Notes under the pieces: generated by a model | The model's database searches: none | What the model was told of the DNA's origin: nothing | The model's input: only the letters and a program-made list of their open reading frames with translations | Part shown: positions 1 through 8,525 of the stretch, in pieces | How the letters are laid out: each line of letters begins with the position of its first letter | Numbering within the stretch: position 1 is the stretch's first letter | Made by a program: the position numbers and the translations under genes | Assembly: GCA_964250925.1 (NCBI GenBank) | Contig: CAXUHU010000020.1 | Span: 1 to 41,541 of the forward strand | Origin: BOG-908 sp964250925 | GTDB lineage: Bacteria; Pseudomonadota; Alphaproteobacteria; Acetobacterales; Acetobacteraceae | DNA length: 41,541 nucleotides | Reading direction: 5' to 3'

Positions 1-239
1 CATTGGAACACGACCACATTCATCGCCGGCTTGCGGCACGATCGGATTGTAGCAGCCATGGTGCTGAACGGCGCGATGAATGGCCGCGCCTTCACAGCAT
101 GGGTGGAGCGAAAAGCCGCACCACGATGCCGCGAAACGCTATGGAGAACCATCGGCGCTTCGCTCGATCGGTATAGCACCAAGGGGTGCGCAAGCTACAT
201 GCGCCATCGTGGCTGCAGACACCCAGCCTGAAACCGCTC
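1..239. other. non-coding edge, nothing recognised
   Basis: This edge precedes (in the + direction) the stop codon of the efflux permease. Short open frames exist on both strands, but none has a recognisable family, a good ribosome site or believable composition. A weak 5-bp stem (GGCTG/CAGCC) lies near 211-228 and is too short to call a terminator. Confidence 0.4.
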
Positions 240-1814
240 TTAATGCGCGGCCGGCGCTTTCGCCCCAGCACCCGGCCGATAGTTCGAAAATAGGAACGTC
301 AGCGGCACGATGCAGAATGCGGCGACCGCGCACAGGCTGAACACGTCGGAATAGGCCAGTACCGAGGCCTGGGTGCGCAACGTCTGGTAGATCAGCCCCA
401 CGGCGGTGTCGTGGGTGGTGCCGGCAGCATGCCCCATGCTCAGCAGCGCCGCCTGATCGCGTTGCACCAGGTCGTTATAGGGCTGGTTCAGCGGGGTCAG
501 GTTCTGCGCCAGGTAGGCGGTACGCACCTGGGTGCGCGTGGTGATCAGCGCGGTCGCCATCGAAATGCCCACCGAGCCGCTGACGTTGCGAAACATCGTG
601 TAGAGCGCCGCCGCGTCACCGTTCAGCTCGCGCGGCAGACTGGAATAGGCGATGGTCGAGATCGGCACGAACATGAACGCCAGTCCCGCCGTTTGGCTGG
701 CGCGCAACAGCGCCAGCTGTGTGAAGGTCATGTCCGGCGTCAGCCGGCTGCAATACAGCAGCGAAAAACCCATCATGGTGAAACCGATCGTCACCAGGTA
801 GCGCGTGGGCAACAGCGGCAGCACGCGCGTGACCACCGGAATGAGCAGGATGATCACCACGCCGCCGGGCGAGAGGATCAGCCCCGCCAACGTGGCCGTG
901 TAGCCCACCACCTGCTGGGCGAATTGCGGGATGATGACCGCGCTGGAATACAGGATGAACCCCATGAACGCGATCATGACGACGCCGAGCGCGAAGTTGC
1001 GGTCGCCCATCACGTGCAGGTTCACCACCGGCCGCTTGGCCGTCAGCAGCCAGCCGATGGCGCCCACGATGCCCAAAAATCCCAGCAGGAACATCACCCG
1101 AATGAAGGGCGAGCCGAGCCAGTCCTCGTCCTCGCCGCGGTCCAGCGCCACCTGCAGGCAGCCGAGCCCGATGGTGATCAGCGAGATGCCGATGTAGTCG
1201 ATGCCGCGCGGCCGCCGGTTCTTGATCCAAGGTGGGTCCTCCACCAGCGTCGCCACGCCGAACAGCCCCAGCGCGCCCACCGGGATGTTGATGAAGAAGA
1301 TCCATCGCCAACTGAAATTGTCGGTGATGTAGCCGCCCAGCGTGGGCCCGATAATCGGCGCCACGATGGTGGCAATGGCGACCACGCCCAGCGCCTTGCC
1401 GCGCTGCGCCGGCTCGAACGTGTCCAGGATGATCGATTGCTGGTTGGGCTGCAGCCCGCCGCCGAAGAACCCCTGCAACAGGCGGAAGATGATCAGCTGC
1501 GGCAGCGACGTGGACGTGCCGCACAGGAAGGAGAACACCGTGAACATGCCGATGCAGATCAGAAAGTATCGCTTGCGGCCCAGCACCTCGGACAGCCAGC
1601 CGCTGATGGTCAGCACGATTCCGTTAGCGACGAGGTAGCTGGTCAGCGCCCAGGTGGCGTCGTCGTAGCTGGACGACAGGCTGCCCGCGATGTGCGGCAG
1701 CGACACGTTGACGATCGTGGTGTCCAGCACTTCCATGAAGGCTGCTACTGTCACGACGACGGCGATCAGCCAGGGGTTGGCCCGCGGCTTCCACGCGGGC
1801 GCCGATCCGCTCAC
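240..1814 (-). CDS. emrB: DHA2-family MFS multidrug efflux permease, EmrB type
   Basis: Inner-membrane proton-driven drug exporter of the 14-helix DHA2 branch, expected to work with the EmrA adaptor and an outer-membrane channel. The 524-residue length fits the family. The N-terminal helix carries the D1 motif (LDTTIVNVSLPHI). Motif A follows in the first cytoplasmic loop (GWLSEVLGRKRYF), and the antiporter motif C is present (APIIGPTLGGYI). The start is GTG at 1814, whose last two bases overlap the emrA TGA (GTGA), which suggests translational coupling. The order emrA then emrB in one transcript is the classical arrangement. Substrates cannot be predicted. Downstream of the stop I see no strong terminator. 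Confidence 0.95.
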   Translation of the reverse strand: MSGSAPAWKPRANPWLIAVVVTVAAFMEVLDTTIVNVSLPHIAGSLSSSYDDATWALTSYLVANGIVLTISGWLSEVLGRKRYFLICIGMFTVFSFLCGTSTSLPQLIIFRLLQGFFGGGLQPNQQSIILDTFEPAQRGKALGVVAIATIVAPIIGPTLGGYITDNFSWRWIFFINIPVGALGLFGVATLVEDPPWIKNRRPRGIDYIGISLITIGLGCLQVALDRGEDEDWLGSPFIRVMFLLGFLGIVGAIGWLLTAKRPVVNLHVMGDRNFALGVVMIAFMGFILYSSAVIIPQFAQQVVGYTATLAGLILSPGGVVIILLIPVVTRVLPLLPTRYLVTIGFTMMGFSLLYCSRLTPDMTFTQLALLRASQTAGLAFMFVPISTIAYSSLPRELNGDAAALYTMFRNVSGSVGISMATALITTRTQVRTAYLAQNLTPLNQPYNDLVQRDQAALLSMGHAAGTTHDTAVGLIYQTLRTQASVLAYSDVFSLCAVAAFCIVPLTFLFSNYRPGAGAKAPAAH

Positions 1815-2977
1815 TTCAGCTCAACCTCGGGCTCGACGGAGATGCCGAGCGGCAGCGGCAGGCGGGGATCGAGCCCGCTGTCGATGACGATTTTGACCGG
1901 CACGCGCTGGACGATCTTGACGAAGTTGCCAGTGGCGTTTTCCGGCGGGAAAGCGGTGAACTTGCTGCCCGAGCCCAGCTGCACGCTGTCGACGTGGCCG
2001 CGCAGCTTTAGCGCCGGGTAGGCATCCACGCTGACATGCACCGCCTGGCCGGCGCGCATGCGGTTGAGCTGGTTTTCCTTGAAGTTGGCGGTGATCCAGA
2101 CCTCGGGCGAGACGATGGAGAAGATCTGCTGGCCCGGGGTGACATAATTGCCCTGCTCCACGTTGCGCCGGGTGATCCAGCCGTCCTGCGGTGCGCGCAC
2201 GATGCAGAACCGCAGGTTAAGCTGCGCTTGGGTCAGCGCTGCGTCGGCCTGGGCGACGGTACCCTGCAGCTGCTTGAGCTGGGCGCCGCTCTGCTCGATG
2301 TTGGGCTTGACCGGCGTCGCCTGCTGCACGGCGGCTTCGGCAACGGAGACCTGCGCCTCGGCCGAGCGCAGGGCGGCGGTCGCGTAGTCCACCTGCTGGC
2401 CGGTGGTGGCCGCACGCTGTATGGACTGCTGCCGCCTGTAATCCGTCTGCGCCTTGAACAGGTTGGCCTGCGAATCCTGCAGCTGCGCGCGCGCCTGCTG
2501 CAACCGGGCCGGGAAATCGACCTGGGCGACCTGATAGCCCTGGCTGGCCGCCGCCAGTTGGCCGCGGCTGGTGTCGAGCTGGCCTTGCGCTTGCTCCACG
2601 CTCGCCTGGTAGACGCGGGGGTCGATGTGGACCAGCGAGTCGCCGCGGTGGACGAACTGGTTGTCGGTCACGTCCAGCGAGACGACCTGTCCTGATACCC
2701 TGGGCGAAATCGTGACCGCCCGGCCGTCGGTATAGGCGTCGTCGGTGGTCTGTATGTCCTTGGTCGATTCCCAGTAATACAGTCCGCCTGCGATCAACCC
2801 GACCAGCACCAGCACCATGCCGGCGCGCACGAACGGCCTGGCCCTGCTGCGGCGCTGCTCCTGCTTGCGGTCGGCATCCTGTTGCGTGCGCTCGGCCGTA
2901 TCCTGCTTCGCGGCGCCGGCCTTGGCTGTGGTGCCGACGAGCGTACCTTCGTCGGGCGGGGTCTCGGTATCTGCCAT
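1811..2977 (-). CDS. emrA: HlyD-family membrane fusion protein, EmrA type
   Basis: Periplasmic adaptor that links the EmrB permease to an outer-membrane channel. Of its 388 residues, about the first 48 are hydrophilic and charged. One membrane helix follows at roughly 51-68. Next come the biotinyl-lipoyl half-motif (SPRVSGQVVSLDVTDNQ), a long Ala/Gln-rich coiled-coil hairpin at about 120-240, and the second lipoyl half with the beta-barrel (VRAPQDGWITRRNVEQGNYV). The start is ATG 2977 with a modest GAGAG ribosome site. It is the first gene of the emrAB operon and lies just downstream of a candidate promoter with an inverted-repeat operator, so control by a TetR-like repressor is inferred. No such regulator gene is adjacent. 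Confidence 0.95.
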   Translation of the reverse strand: MADTETPPDEGTLVGTTAKAGAAKQDTAERTQQDADRKQEQRRSRARPFVRAGMVLVLVGLIAGGLYYWESTKDIQTTDDAYTDGRAVTISPRVSGQVVSLDVTDNQFVHRGDSLVHIDPRVYQASVEQAQGQLDTSRGQLAAASQGYQVAQVDFPARLQQARAQLQDSQANLFKAQTDYRRQQSIQRAATTGQQVDYATAALRSAEAQVSVAEAAVQQATPVKPNIEQSGAQLKQLQGTVAQADAALTQAQLNLRFCIVRAPQDGWITRRNVEQGNYVTPGQQIFSIVSPEVWITANFKENQLNRMRAGQAVHVSVDAYPALKLRGHVDSVQLGSGSKFTAFPPENATGNFVKIVQRVPVKIVIDSGLDPRLPLPLGISVEPEVELK

Positions 2978-3007
2978 TCTCTCGTTCCTGCGGCAATCGG
3001 CTTTGGC

Positions 3008-3059
3008 TGACCGACCGGTTCGGTCATCTGCATAGGCGCGTGCGGCCCAGCCAAGTCAA
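3008..3059 (-). promoter_or_regulatory. candidate emrAB promoter with TetR-type operator
   Basis: Read on the minus strand, a TTGACT -35-like hexamer (3059-3054) is followed after 19 bp by a TATGCA -10-like hexamer (3034-3029). Immediately downstream lies a perfect 7-bp inverted repeat, TGACCGA-N5-TCGGTCA (3008-3026), with a core close to the ACCGACCGGT palindromes bound by many TetR-family repressors. Its position over the expected transcription start, about 30 bp before emrA, suits repression. The -10 match and the 19-bp spacing are weak. The repeat itself is seen directly; the regulator class is inferred. Confidence 0.5.
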
Positions 3060-3080
3060 CAATGGGGCCAGGCTGGCCGG

Positions 3081-4856
3081 TCAATCCTCCATGAGCAGGG
3101 GCGCGGGCTCGGTCTGGCCGGTGAAAGCCTGGCTGCGCACCAGCCTGGCGTAAAGCCCGTCCCGCGCGGTCAGCTCGGCATGGCTACCCTGCTCGACCGC
3201 CCGCCCGTCCTGCATGGCGACGACCAGGTCGGCATCGCGCACGGTCGATAGCCGGTGGGCCACGATGATGGTGGTGCGCCCGGCGCGCAGGCGTGTCAGG
3301 GCCAACTGGACGGCGGCCTCGCTCTCGGCATCCAGCGCGCTCGTCGCCTCGTCCAGCAGCAGGATACGCGGGTTGCGCAGCAACGCGCGGGCGAGCGCCA
3401 CGCGCTGGCGCTGCCCCCCTGAGAGTTCCCCGCCGCCGGTGCCCACCCGAGTGTGCAGCCCCTGGGGCAGGGCGCGGATGAAATCGGCCGCCGCCGCCGC
3501 CCGTGCCGCATCCCAGATCTCAATTTCGGTGGCACTTGGTCGGCCCAGGCCGATATTGGCACCGACCGTGTCGTCGAACAGCAGCACGTCCTGGCCGACA
3601 TAGGCGATGGCATCACGCAGGCTGGCCAGCGTCACCTGGCGGAGGTCGGCGCCGTCCAGCAAGATGCGGCCGCTGCTCACCTCCTTCAGCCGCGGGATCA
3701 GCGTCAGCGCGGTCGACTTGCCGGCGCCGGACGGCCCGACCAGCGCCACCGTCAGCCCCGGACGCGCCGCAAAGCTCAGCCCGTCGAGCCCGATGCGGCC
3801 GTCCGGATAGACGAAGCCGACCGACTGGAATTGCAGGTGCCCGCGTCCGGACGGCAGCGCTTGGGCACCCGGCCGGTCGATGATGCTGGGCACCTCGTCG
3901 ATGACGGCGAACACGCGCACCAGCCCGGCCATGCCTTCCTGCAGCGCGGAGTTCAGCGCGCCCAGCGCCCGCACCGGGCGCGACGCCAGCAGCAGTGCGG
4001 CCACGAAGCCGGTGAAGTCGCCAAGCGTGTTGCCTCCGTTGGCGGCACGCCACCCTGCAAACCCCAGCACGGCTGCCACAGCCACGCCGCCCAAAACCTC
4101 CAGAAACGGGTCCACGCGCGCCCGGCTGCGGTTCATCCGCAACAGCGAGCGGTAGAGCTCCTCGAAGCTCTGTGCCGCACGGCGCATCTCCACCGCTTCC
4201 AGGCGGTAGGCGCGTACGGTCCGCGCCTGAGAAAAACTCTCGTGCAGCATGGTGGCGGTCTGCCCGGTGCGCTCCTGCATGCCGCCCGAAGCGCGGCGCA
4301 CCCGTTTGCCCACGCGCTGGATCGGCAAGGCGGCCAGCGGGTACAGCGCCGCCGCGATCAGCGCGAACTCCCAATCCAGGTAGAACATCGTGGCGGCCAG
4401 CCCGACCACAGTCACCACGTCGCCAATGGCGTTCACCGCCCGGATCAGCGCCTCGCGCACCGTGGTGGCGTCGGTGGTGAAGCGGGCGGCCAGGGCCGCC
4501 GGCGCCTCGCGCTCCAGTGCGGCCAGGTCGCCGCGCACCAACTGGGCAAACATGCGGTCCTGCAACTCGCGTATCACCAGCAGCACCAGCTTGGTCACCA
4601 GCACGGTCTGCCCATACTGCGCGGCCGCCTTGGCCGAGGTGATGACAACGACGAGCGCCGGAATCTGATAGAGGATACGGCTGTCATGCGCCTCGAACAT
4701 GCCCAGCGCACGCTTGATCACCACGGGATACAAGGCGGTCAGTCCGGCCATCACGGCGGTCAGCACCAGCACCAGCGCCAGCCTTGCGGTGTAGTGTGTC
4801 AGGTGCTCGCGCCACAGCCGCAGCATCATGGCGCGCGTCGTCGTCTGGTCCTGCAT
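3081..4856 (-). CDS. ABC exporter, fused membrane and ATPase domains (MsbA-like)
   Basis: Type IV ABC half-transporter of 591 residues that should act as a homodimer to flip lipid or export a hydrophobic compound. The N-terminal six-helix domain spans about 20-310. The ATPase domain has Walker A GPSGAGKST (Lys about 380), a Q-loop (VGQD), the signature LSGGQRQR (about 478), Walker B ILLLDEATSALD and the switch His (VAHRLS). I chose ATG 4856 because the open frame upstream to 4949 has un-MsbA-like composition and would overlap the 92-residue gene ending at 4889. MsbA (lipid A flippase) is the best-known relative, but general multidrug or lipid exporters look the same, so no symbol is assigned. 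Confidence 0.9.
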   Translation of the reverse strand: MQDQTTTRAMMLRLWREHLTHYTARLALVLVLTAVMAGLTALYPVVIKRALGMFEAHDSRILYQIPALVVVITSAKAAAQYGQTVLVTKLVLLVIRELQDRMFAQLVRGDLAALEREAPAALAARFTTDATTVREALIRAVNAIGDVVTVVGLAATMFYLDWEFALIAAALYPLAALPIQRVGKRVRRASGGMQERTGQTATMLHESFSQARTVRAYRLEAVEMRRAAQSFEELYRSLLRMNRSRARVDPFLEVLGGVAVAAVLGFAGWRAANGGNTLGDFTGFVAALLLASRPVRALGALNSALQEGMAGLVRVFAVIDEVPSIIDRPGAQALPSGRGHLQFQSVGFVYPDGRIGLDGLSFAARPGLTVALVGPSGAGKSTALTLIPRLKEVSSGRILLDGADLRQVTLASLRDAIAYVGQDVLLFDDTVGANIGLGRPSATEIEIWDAARAAAAADFIRALPQGLHTRVGTGGGELSGGQRQRVALARALLRNPRILLLDEATSALDAESEAAVQLALTRLRAGRTTIIVAHRLSTVRDADLVVAMQDGRAVEQGSHAELTARDGLYARLVRSQAFTGQTEPAPLLMED

Positions 4857-4888
4857 CGCCGGCGCCTTAGCATCTAGCGCGAGGCGCG

Positions 4889-5167
4889 TCAGTCCCGGGC
4901 AGGCTTCTCCGCGCCCGCATCCGCTCCGGCACCGCTGCGCAAATGCCATAGCCGCTCGTGTGAGGCCATCAGCGGAGCGACAACGGCCTCGCGCCGGTCG
5001 GGCTTGGGCGGAACCCGAAGAAGAACAAGCTCAAGCGTGGCCAGCAGATCGCCTGCAACACCAAGCTCGCCCTCGTCACAGGCGTGGTCGAAAGCCGCTT
5101 GTATCTTGTCGCTCAACCGGCGGCTGTAGCGTTCCTGGTCGTTGGATGGGGATGTAGCCTGTGACAT
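4889..5167 (-). CDS. conserved hypothetical small protein, helical
   Basis: Soluble 92-residue protein with no signal peptide or membrane segment. From memory it resembles a small alphaproteobacterial family with a helical core (DKIQAAFDHACDEGELGVA), a Leu-rich helix (LLATLELVLL) and a C-terminal ASHERLWHLR motif. All three elements are visible here, at residues 20-38, 41-50 and 68-77. The C-terminal 15 residues are low-complexity Gly/Ala/Asp. ATG 5167 is chosen because similarity begins just after it; its ribosome site is poor, and the frame is open further upstream. It ends 32 bp before the ABC exporter on the same strand, so co-transcription is likely. Function is unknown. Confidence 0.65.
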   Translation of the reverse strand: MSQATSPSNDQERYSRRLSDKIQAAFDHACDEGELGVAGDLLATLELVLLRVPPKPDRREAVVAPLMASHERLWHLRSGAGADAGAEKPARD

Positions 5168-5265
5168 TACTTGTTGAACCGCGCCTTTCTCCGTCGCCAA
5201 GATGGCAGAAATAGACGGCAACGCAAAGCCTTTCGATTCCGAAACTAAAAGCTGCGGCGGCCTTG

Positions 5266-6039
5266 TCAGCAATGGGCGGGGTGAAGCTCCAGCGTATCGA
5301 GCATGCCGTTCATCACGAAGCCGCCAAAATCCATCGTCATTCCATCGGCCACGCCGTCGGCGAAGTATTGCATGCTGATCTCGTAATCCGGCGTCTGCGT
5401 GGCACGGCCGCGATCGAAGAAGGCAATATGTACGCGCCCCGCGGGCAGGGCGGACAGCGCCGCCCATTTCTGCGCGGTCGGCTTGTGCCAGCTTTCCACC
5501 GTCACAAAAGTGTCCTGCGCACCATCGGCGCTGGTCCCGTCGAATAACGGCACCGAAAGAAATTTGCGGGCCGCCATAGCGGCATCAATCACCGCGCTGG
5601 TATGGGCCATCGGCAGCAGCGTGCCTTCCGGCAGCAGAACCTGCTTCCTTTCGGGGCTGGTGAACGCCGCCTGCCCGCGGCCGCCCGAGTGTTCCAGCAC
5701 GGCGCTGCCGTCCAGTTGCTCAGTGACCGCCTTGTCGGTCACCTGCTTGGTATGAAAGTCCAGATGCGTGCCGTCCTTGCTCTCCAGCGTGGCGTAGTCG
5801 GAGACCATGTGGACATCCTGGCCGTCCTTGTTGGTCAGGTCGATCACCAGGTGCTGCGACGTGGTCCAGGCGGCGCAGGTGTCCAGCACGTCGTAGGTCA
5901 TCGTGCCATGCGCTTCGGTCACATCCTGCTCCTTGGAGCGGTCCAGGGTGAGCGAATACACCGCGTGATGGGCGGCCAGCGGCGCCGCGTGGGCGGCCGA
6001 CAGGACGAAGGAGGATAGGAAAGCGGCGGACAGGCGCAT
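5266..6039 (-). CDS. EipB-like periplasmic cell-envelope protein (DUF1849)
   Basis: Secreted envelope-integrity protein of the alphaproteobacterial DUF1849/EipB family, whose known members adopt an unusual beta-spiral fold closed by a disulfide. From ATG 6039 (GGAG ribosome site about 11 bases upstream) it has 257 residues with a clear signal peptide, MRLSAAFLSSFVLSAAHA, cut near residue 18. The opening AHHAVYSLTLD, the central SDYATLESKDGTHLDF and the end FGGFVMNGMLDTLELHP fit the family. There are only two cysteines, at about residue 55 (LDTC) and at the very last residue. They match the expected disulfide pair. An ATG at 6075 would add 12 residues in front of the signal peptide and is less likely. 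Divergent from the gene at 6146. Confidence 0.85.
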   Translation of the reverse strand: MRLSAAFLSSFVLSAAHAAPLAAHHAVYSLTLDRSKEQDVTEAHGTMTYDVLDTCAAWTTSQHLVIDLTNKDGQDVHMVSDYATLESKDGTHLDFHTKQVTDKAVTEQLDGSAVLEHSGGRGQAAFTSPERKQVLLPEGTLLPMAHTSAVIDAAMAARKFLSVPLFDGTSADGAQDTFVTVESWHKPTAQKWAALSALPAGRVHIAFFDRGRATQTPDYEISMQYFADGVADGMTMDFGGFVMNGMLDTLELHPAHC

Positions 6040-6145
6040 ACTTAGGCGAACTCCGAGTGCGGTGTTCCATGACATGGTGGCCGGGGTGGCGCCAGTTAAG
6101 GCAGCCTACAGGGAACCCCCGCCCGTCCGGTCAGTAGGACCCGCC

Positions 6146-7114
6146 ATGCAGCCAACCGAAGCGGAGCTGGCCCGGGCGGCGGTGGATGAGGGGGCAAGGG
6201 CGTACTTCGCTGCCCGGCGCGCGCGAGTCGCACCGTTCGTCGACGCGCATTTCTCGCTGCGTGGAACCATACGGCTCCACCGGGCGGCAATCGGCTGGGA
6301 CGTCGCCCGCGCGCCGGCGAACCTGTCGCTTGCCGCCCCGCAGATCGCACTCCAGCTCGCCTCGCGCGCCATCCGGCGCTGGTCGCCGCGCGCGAGCGCC
6401 GTGCTGGGCCGCCCCATCCTGCTGCGCACCGCCGTCTCGCGGCAGATCGAGTGGCTGATGATGACCGAACTGCTCGAGCTGCCGTTCGCCCAGGGCAAGC
6501 GGCAGGCGACTCACGATGCCCTGAACCAGGCCATCCTGGCCCAGCCGCTGGTGCGCGACCGTGTGCAGGCGGCGCTGGCGGCCCTCGGCCCGCATGGAGA
6601 GGACCCAGCCTTCCGCACACGCCTGGCCCATGCGCTGGGCGAGTACAGTGTCACCCGCACGGCTGCGGCCGAGATCACGACGGGACTGCTGAACCTGGGC
6701 GGGGGTGCGATCGCCCTGCACAAGCTGACGCCAGGCGCCGCCTCGCTGGGTCCGGCGCTGGCCGGCACCTTGGCCCAGCAGACAGCGGTTGGCGCATTTC
6801 CGATGGGCGGCTGGCTGGGTGGCGTGTGGTATGGGTGGTTTCCCGTCCATGCCTCGGCCGCCCTGGTGACGGCCGCGACGGGTGGGCTGATGGTGGCGTC
6901 GACGACGTTTGCCGCCTTTGCCGGTGTGGTGTCCGACCCGGTCCAGCGCGCGCTGGGTCTGCACCGCAAGCGCCTGCTGCGCATGATCGACGGGCTTGAG
7001 CGCCAGTTCTTCGATGGGCAGGCACGCGGCTTTGCCGTGCACGATCATTACGTGGCGCGGCTGCTGGACGTGTTCGACCTGCTCGGCGCCGCCCTGCGCC
7101 TGGCCAGGCTGTAG
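6146..7114 (+). CDS. DUF6635-like membrane-associated protein
   Basis: A 322-residue protein that I associate, from memory and with moderate confidence, with the alphaproteobacterial family DUF6635. Features include FVDAHFSLRGTIRLHRAAIG near residues 49-68, a basic Arg/Ala-rich stretch, and LRTAVSRQIEWLMMTELLELP near 112-132. A Gly/Ala-rich hydrophobic region at about 190-270 could form two or three membrane helices, followed by a basic amphipathic C-terminus. ATG 6146 is preferred because the residues between the next upstream ATG (6062) and it are Pro-rich and would overlap the eipB-like promoter region. No enzymatic motif is seen and the function is unknown. Confidence 0.75.
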   Translation: MQPTEAELARAAVDEGARAYFAARRARVAPFVDAHFSLRGTIRLHRAAIGWDVARAPANLSLAAPQIALQLASRAIRRWSPRASAVLGRPILLRTAVSRQIEWLMMTELLELPFAQGKRQATHDALNQAILAQPLVRDRVQAALAALGPHGEDPAFRTRLAHALGEYSVTRTAAAEITTGLLNLGGGAIALHKLTPGAASLGPALAGTLAQQTAVGAFPMGGWLGGVWYGWFPVHASAALVTAATGGLMVASTTFAAFAGVVSDPVQRALGLHRKRLLRMIDGLERQFFDGQARGFAVHDHYVARLLDVFDLLGAALRLARL

Positions 7115-7202
7115 CCGGCCAAGCTGTGACGATGGGGGAACGGAGTGGAACCGCCCCGGGCCTGACCCGTCATGGCGCCACAGCCTGCAGGACCGGGACA
7201 CA

Positions 7203-8300
7203 ATGACCAAAGCGATCGGCTACGCCGCCAACCACTCGTTCAGCCGCCTCAAGCCGGTCGAGTTCGACCGCGCCGACCCCAAGCACAACGAGGTCGACAT
7301 CGAGGTGATGTTCTGCGGCGTCTGCCACTCCGACATCCACCAGGCGAGGAACGAGTGGGGCAACACCGTGTACCCCTGCATGCCGGGCCACGAGGTCGTG
7401 GGCCGCGTCACCCGCGTCGGCGGCTCGGTCAGCCGCCACCGCGTGGGCGACCTGGTCGGCGTCGGCTGCATGATCGACAGCTGCCGGCAGTGCGAGCCGT
7501 GCACCAGCCACGAGGAGAATTACTGCGAGGGGCCGAACAGCTGGCTGGCCACGTATAACGGCCCGATGATGCCATCGGCCAAGGCGCCCACCGGCACCAA
7601 CATGTACGGCTACGACAACACCTATGGCGGCTATTCCAGCTCCATCGTGGTGCCCGAAGACTTCGTGCTGAAGATCCCGCAGGGGCTGAAGCCGGAAGTC
7701 GCCGCCCCGATCCTGTGCGCCGGGGTGACCACTTACTCGCCGATGAAGCACTGGGGCGTGAAGGCCGGCGACCATGTCGGCATCATCGGCTTCGGCGGGC
7801 TGGGCGACATGGCGGCCAAGATTGCGAAAGCCATGGGCGCCCACGTGACGGTGTTCACCCGCACCAAGGAGAAGCTGGAGGAGGCTGCCAAGCTGGGCGT
7901 GACCGGCGTGCTGGAGAGCGACAGCAAGGCCACGGAAAAGCTGAAGGCGAGCTTCGACTTCATGCTCAGCACCATACCCGAGAAGCACGATTTGAACCCG
8001 TTCGTCCCCATGCTGAAGCGCAACAAGACGATCGTGGTGGTAGGCGCGCTGGAGCCGCTGGCGCCGGTCAACAACCAGGAGCGCGCCATGCACCGCACCA
8101 GCGTGGCCGGATCGATCATCGGCAACATCGCCGATACGCAGGAGATCCTGGATTTCTGCGCCGAACACGCGATCGGGCCGGACATCCAGGTGATTCCGAT
8201 CCAGGAGATCAATAACGCCTACAAGAAGGTGTTGAGCGGCGACGTGCGCTTCCGCTACGTGATAGACATGGCCTCGCTGAAGCAGGACGAAGCCGCCTAA
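7203..8300 (+). CDS. zinc-dependent NAD(P) alcohol dehydrogenase, CAD/YahK type
   Basis: Medium-chain dehydrogenase that interconverts aldehydes and primary alcohols with NAD(P)H, of the cinnamyl-alcohol-dehydrogenase-like branch. Catalytic zinc ligands are visible at Cys41 (FCGVCHSDIH), His63/Glu64 (GHE) and about Cys172. The structural zinc loop is complete, with Cys94, Cys97, Cys100 and Cys108. The Rossmann motif is GFGGLGDMAAK. Length is 365 residues, slightly above the usual 350. ATG 7203 has CAGGA about 9 bases upstream. It follows the DUF6635-like gene by 88 bp on the same strand with no obvious functional link, and a stem-loop lies after the stop. Confidence 0.93.
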   Translation: MTKAIGYAANHSFSRLKPVEFDRADPKHNEVDIEVMFCGVCHSDIHQARNEWGNTVYPCMPGHEVVGRVTRVGGSVSRHRVGDLVGVGCMIDSCRQCEPCTSHEENYCEGPNSWLATYNGPMMPSAKAPTGTNMYGYDNTYGGYSSSIVVPEDFVLKIPQGLKPEVAAPILCAGVTTYSPMKHWGVKAGDHVGIIGFGGLGDMAAKIAKAMGAHVTVFTRTKEKLEEAAKLGVTGVLESDSKATEKLKASFDFMLSTIPEKHDLNPFVPMLKRNKTIVVVGALEPLAPVNNQERAMHRTSVAGSIIGNIADTQEILDFCAEHAIGPDIQVIPIQEINNAYKKVLSGDVRFRYVIDMASLKQDEAA

Positions 8301-8319
8301 AGAGCGGCGGCGTTTGCCT

Positions 8320-8351
8320 CCGTCGCATCCGACCGACAGCGGATGCGGCGG
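8320..8351 (+). terminator. stem-loop after alcohol dehydrogenase gene
   Basis: A 12-bp stem (CCGTCGCATCCG / CGGATGCGGCGG, one G-U pair) with an 8-base loop begins 20 bp after the stop at 8300. No U-tract follows, so it may be a 3'-end stabiliser or a Rho-aided terminator rather than a classical intrinsic terminator. The remaining bases to 8525 show no gene. Confidence 0.45.
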
Positions 8352-8525
8352 GAGCCCTGCAAACGGCAGCATGCCGGCTCGCTCGAAGAAACAGCGCGTT
8401 GTTTACAGGCAAATTCGGTTACGAAGACTAGTCAGGACCGACGCTCTTACAGTCAGCGCATCGGCTATCCAACCATCACGTGCAGCGAATGTTGCTAACC
8501 GCCATTCGCGCAATCGCTCACCGCG

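Noticed and set aside
411..2021. Long plus-strand open frame across emrB and the start of emrA
   Set aside because: Composition is His/Arg/Gln-rich with no family pattern; it mirrors the real minus-strand genes, a common artefact of high GC.
3453..4877. Long plus-strand open frame opposite the ABC exporter
   Set aside because: It is the antisense shadow of a gene with full ABC motifs; no recognisable domain and no ribosome site.
5168..5262. GGAAT...CGTT pattern resembling an EcfG general stress promoter
   Set aside because: The spacing between the two elements is about 12 bases, where 16-17 would be expected.
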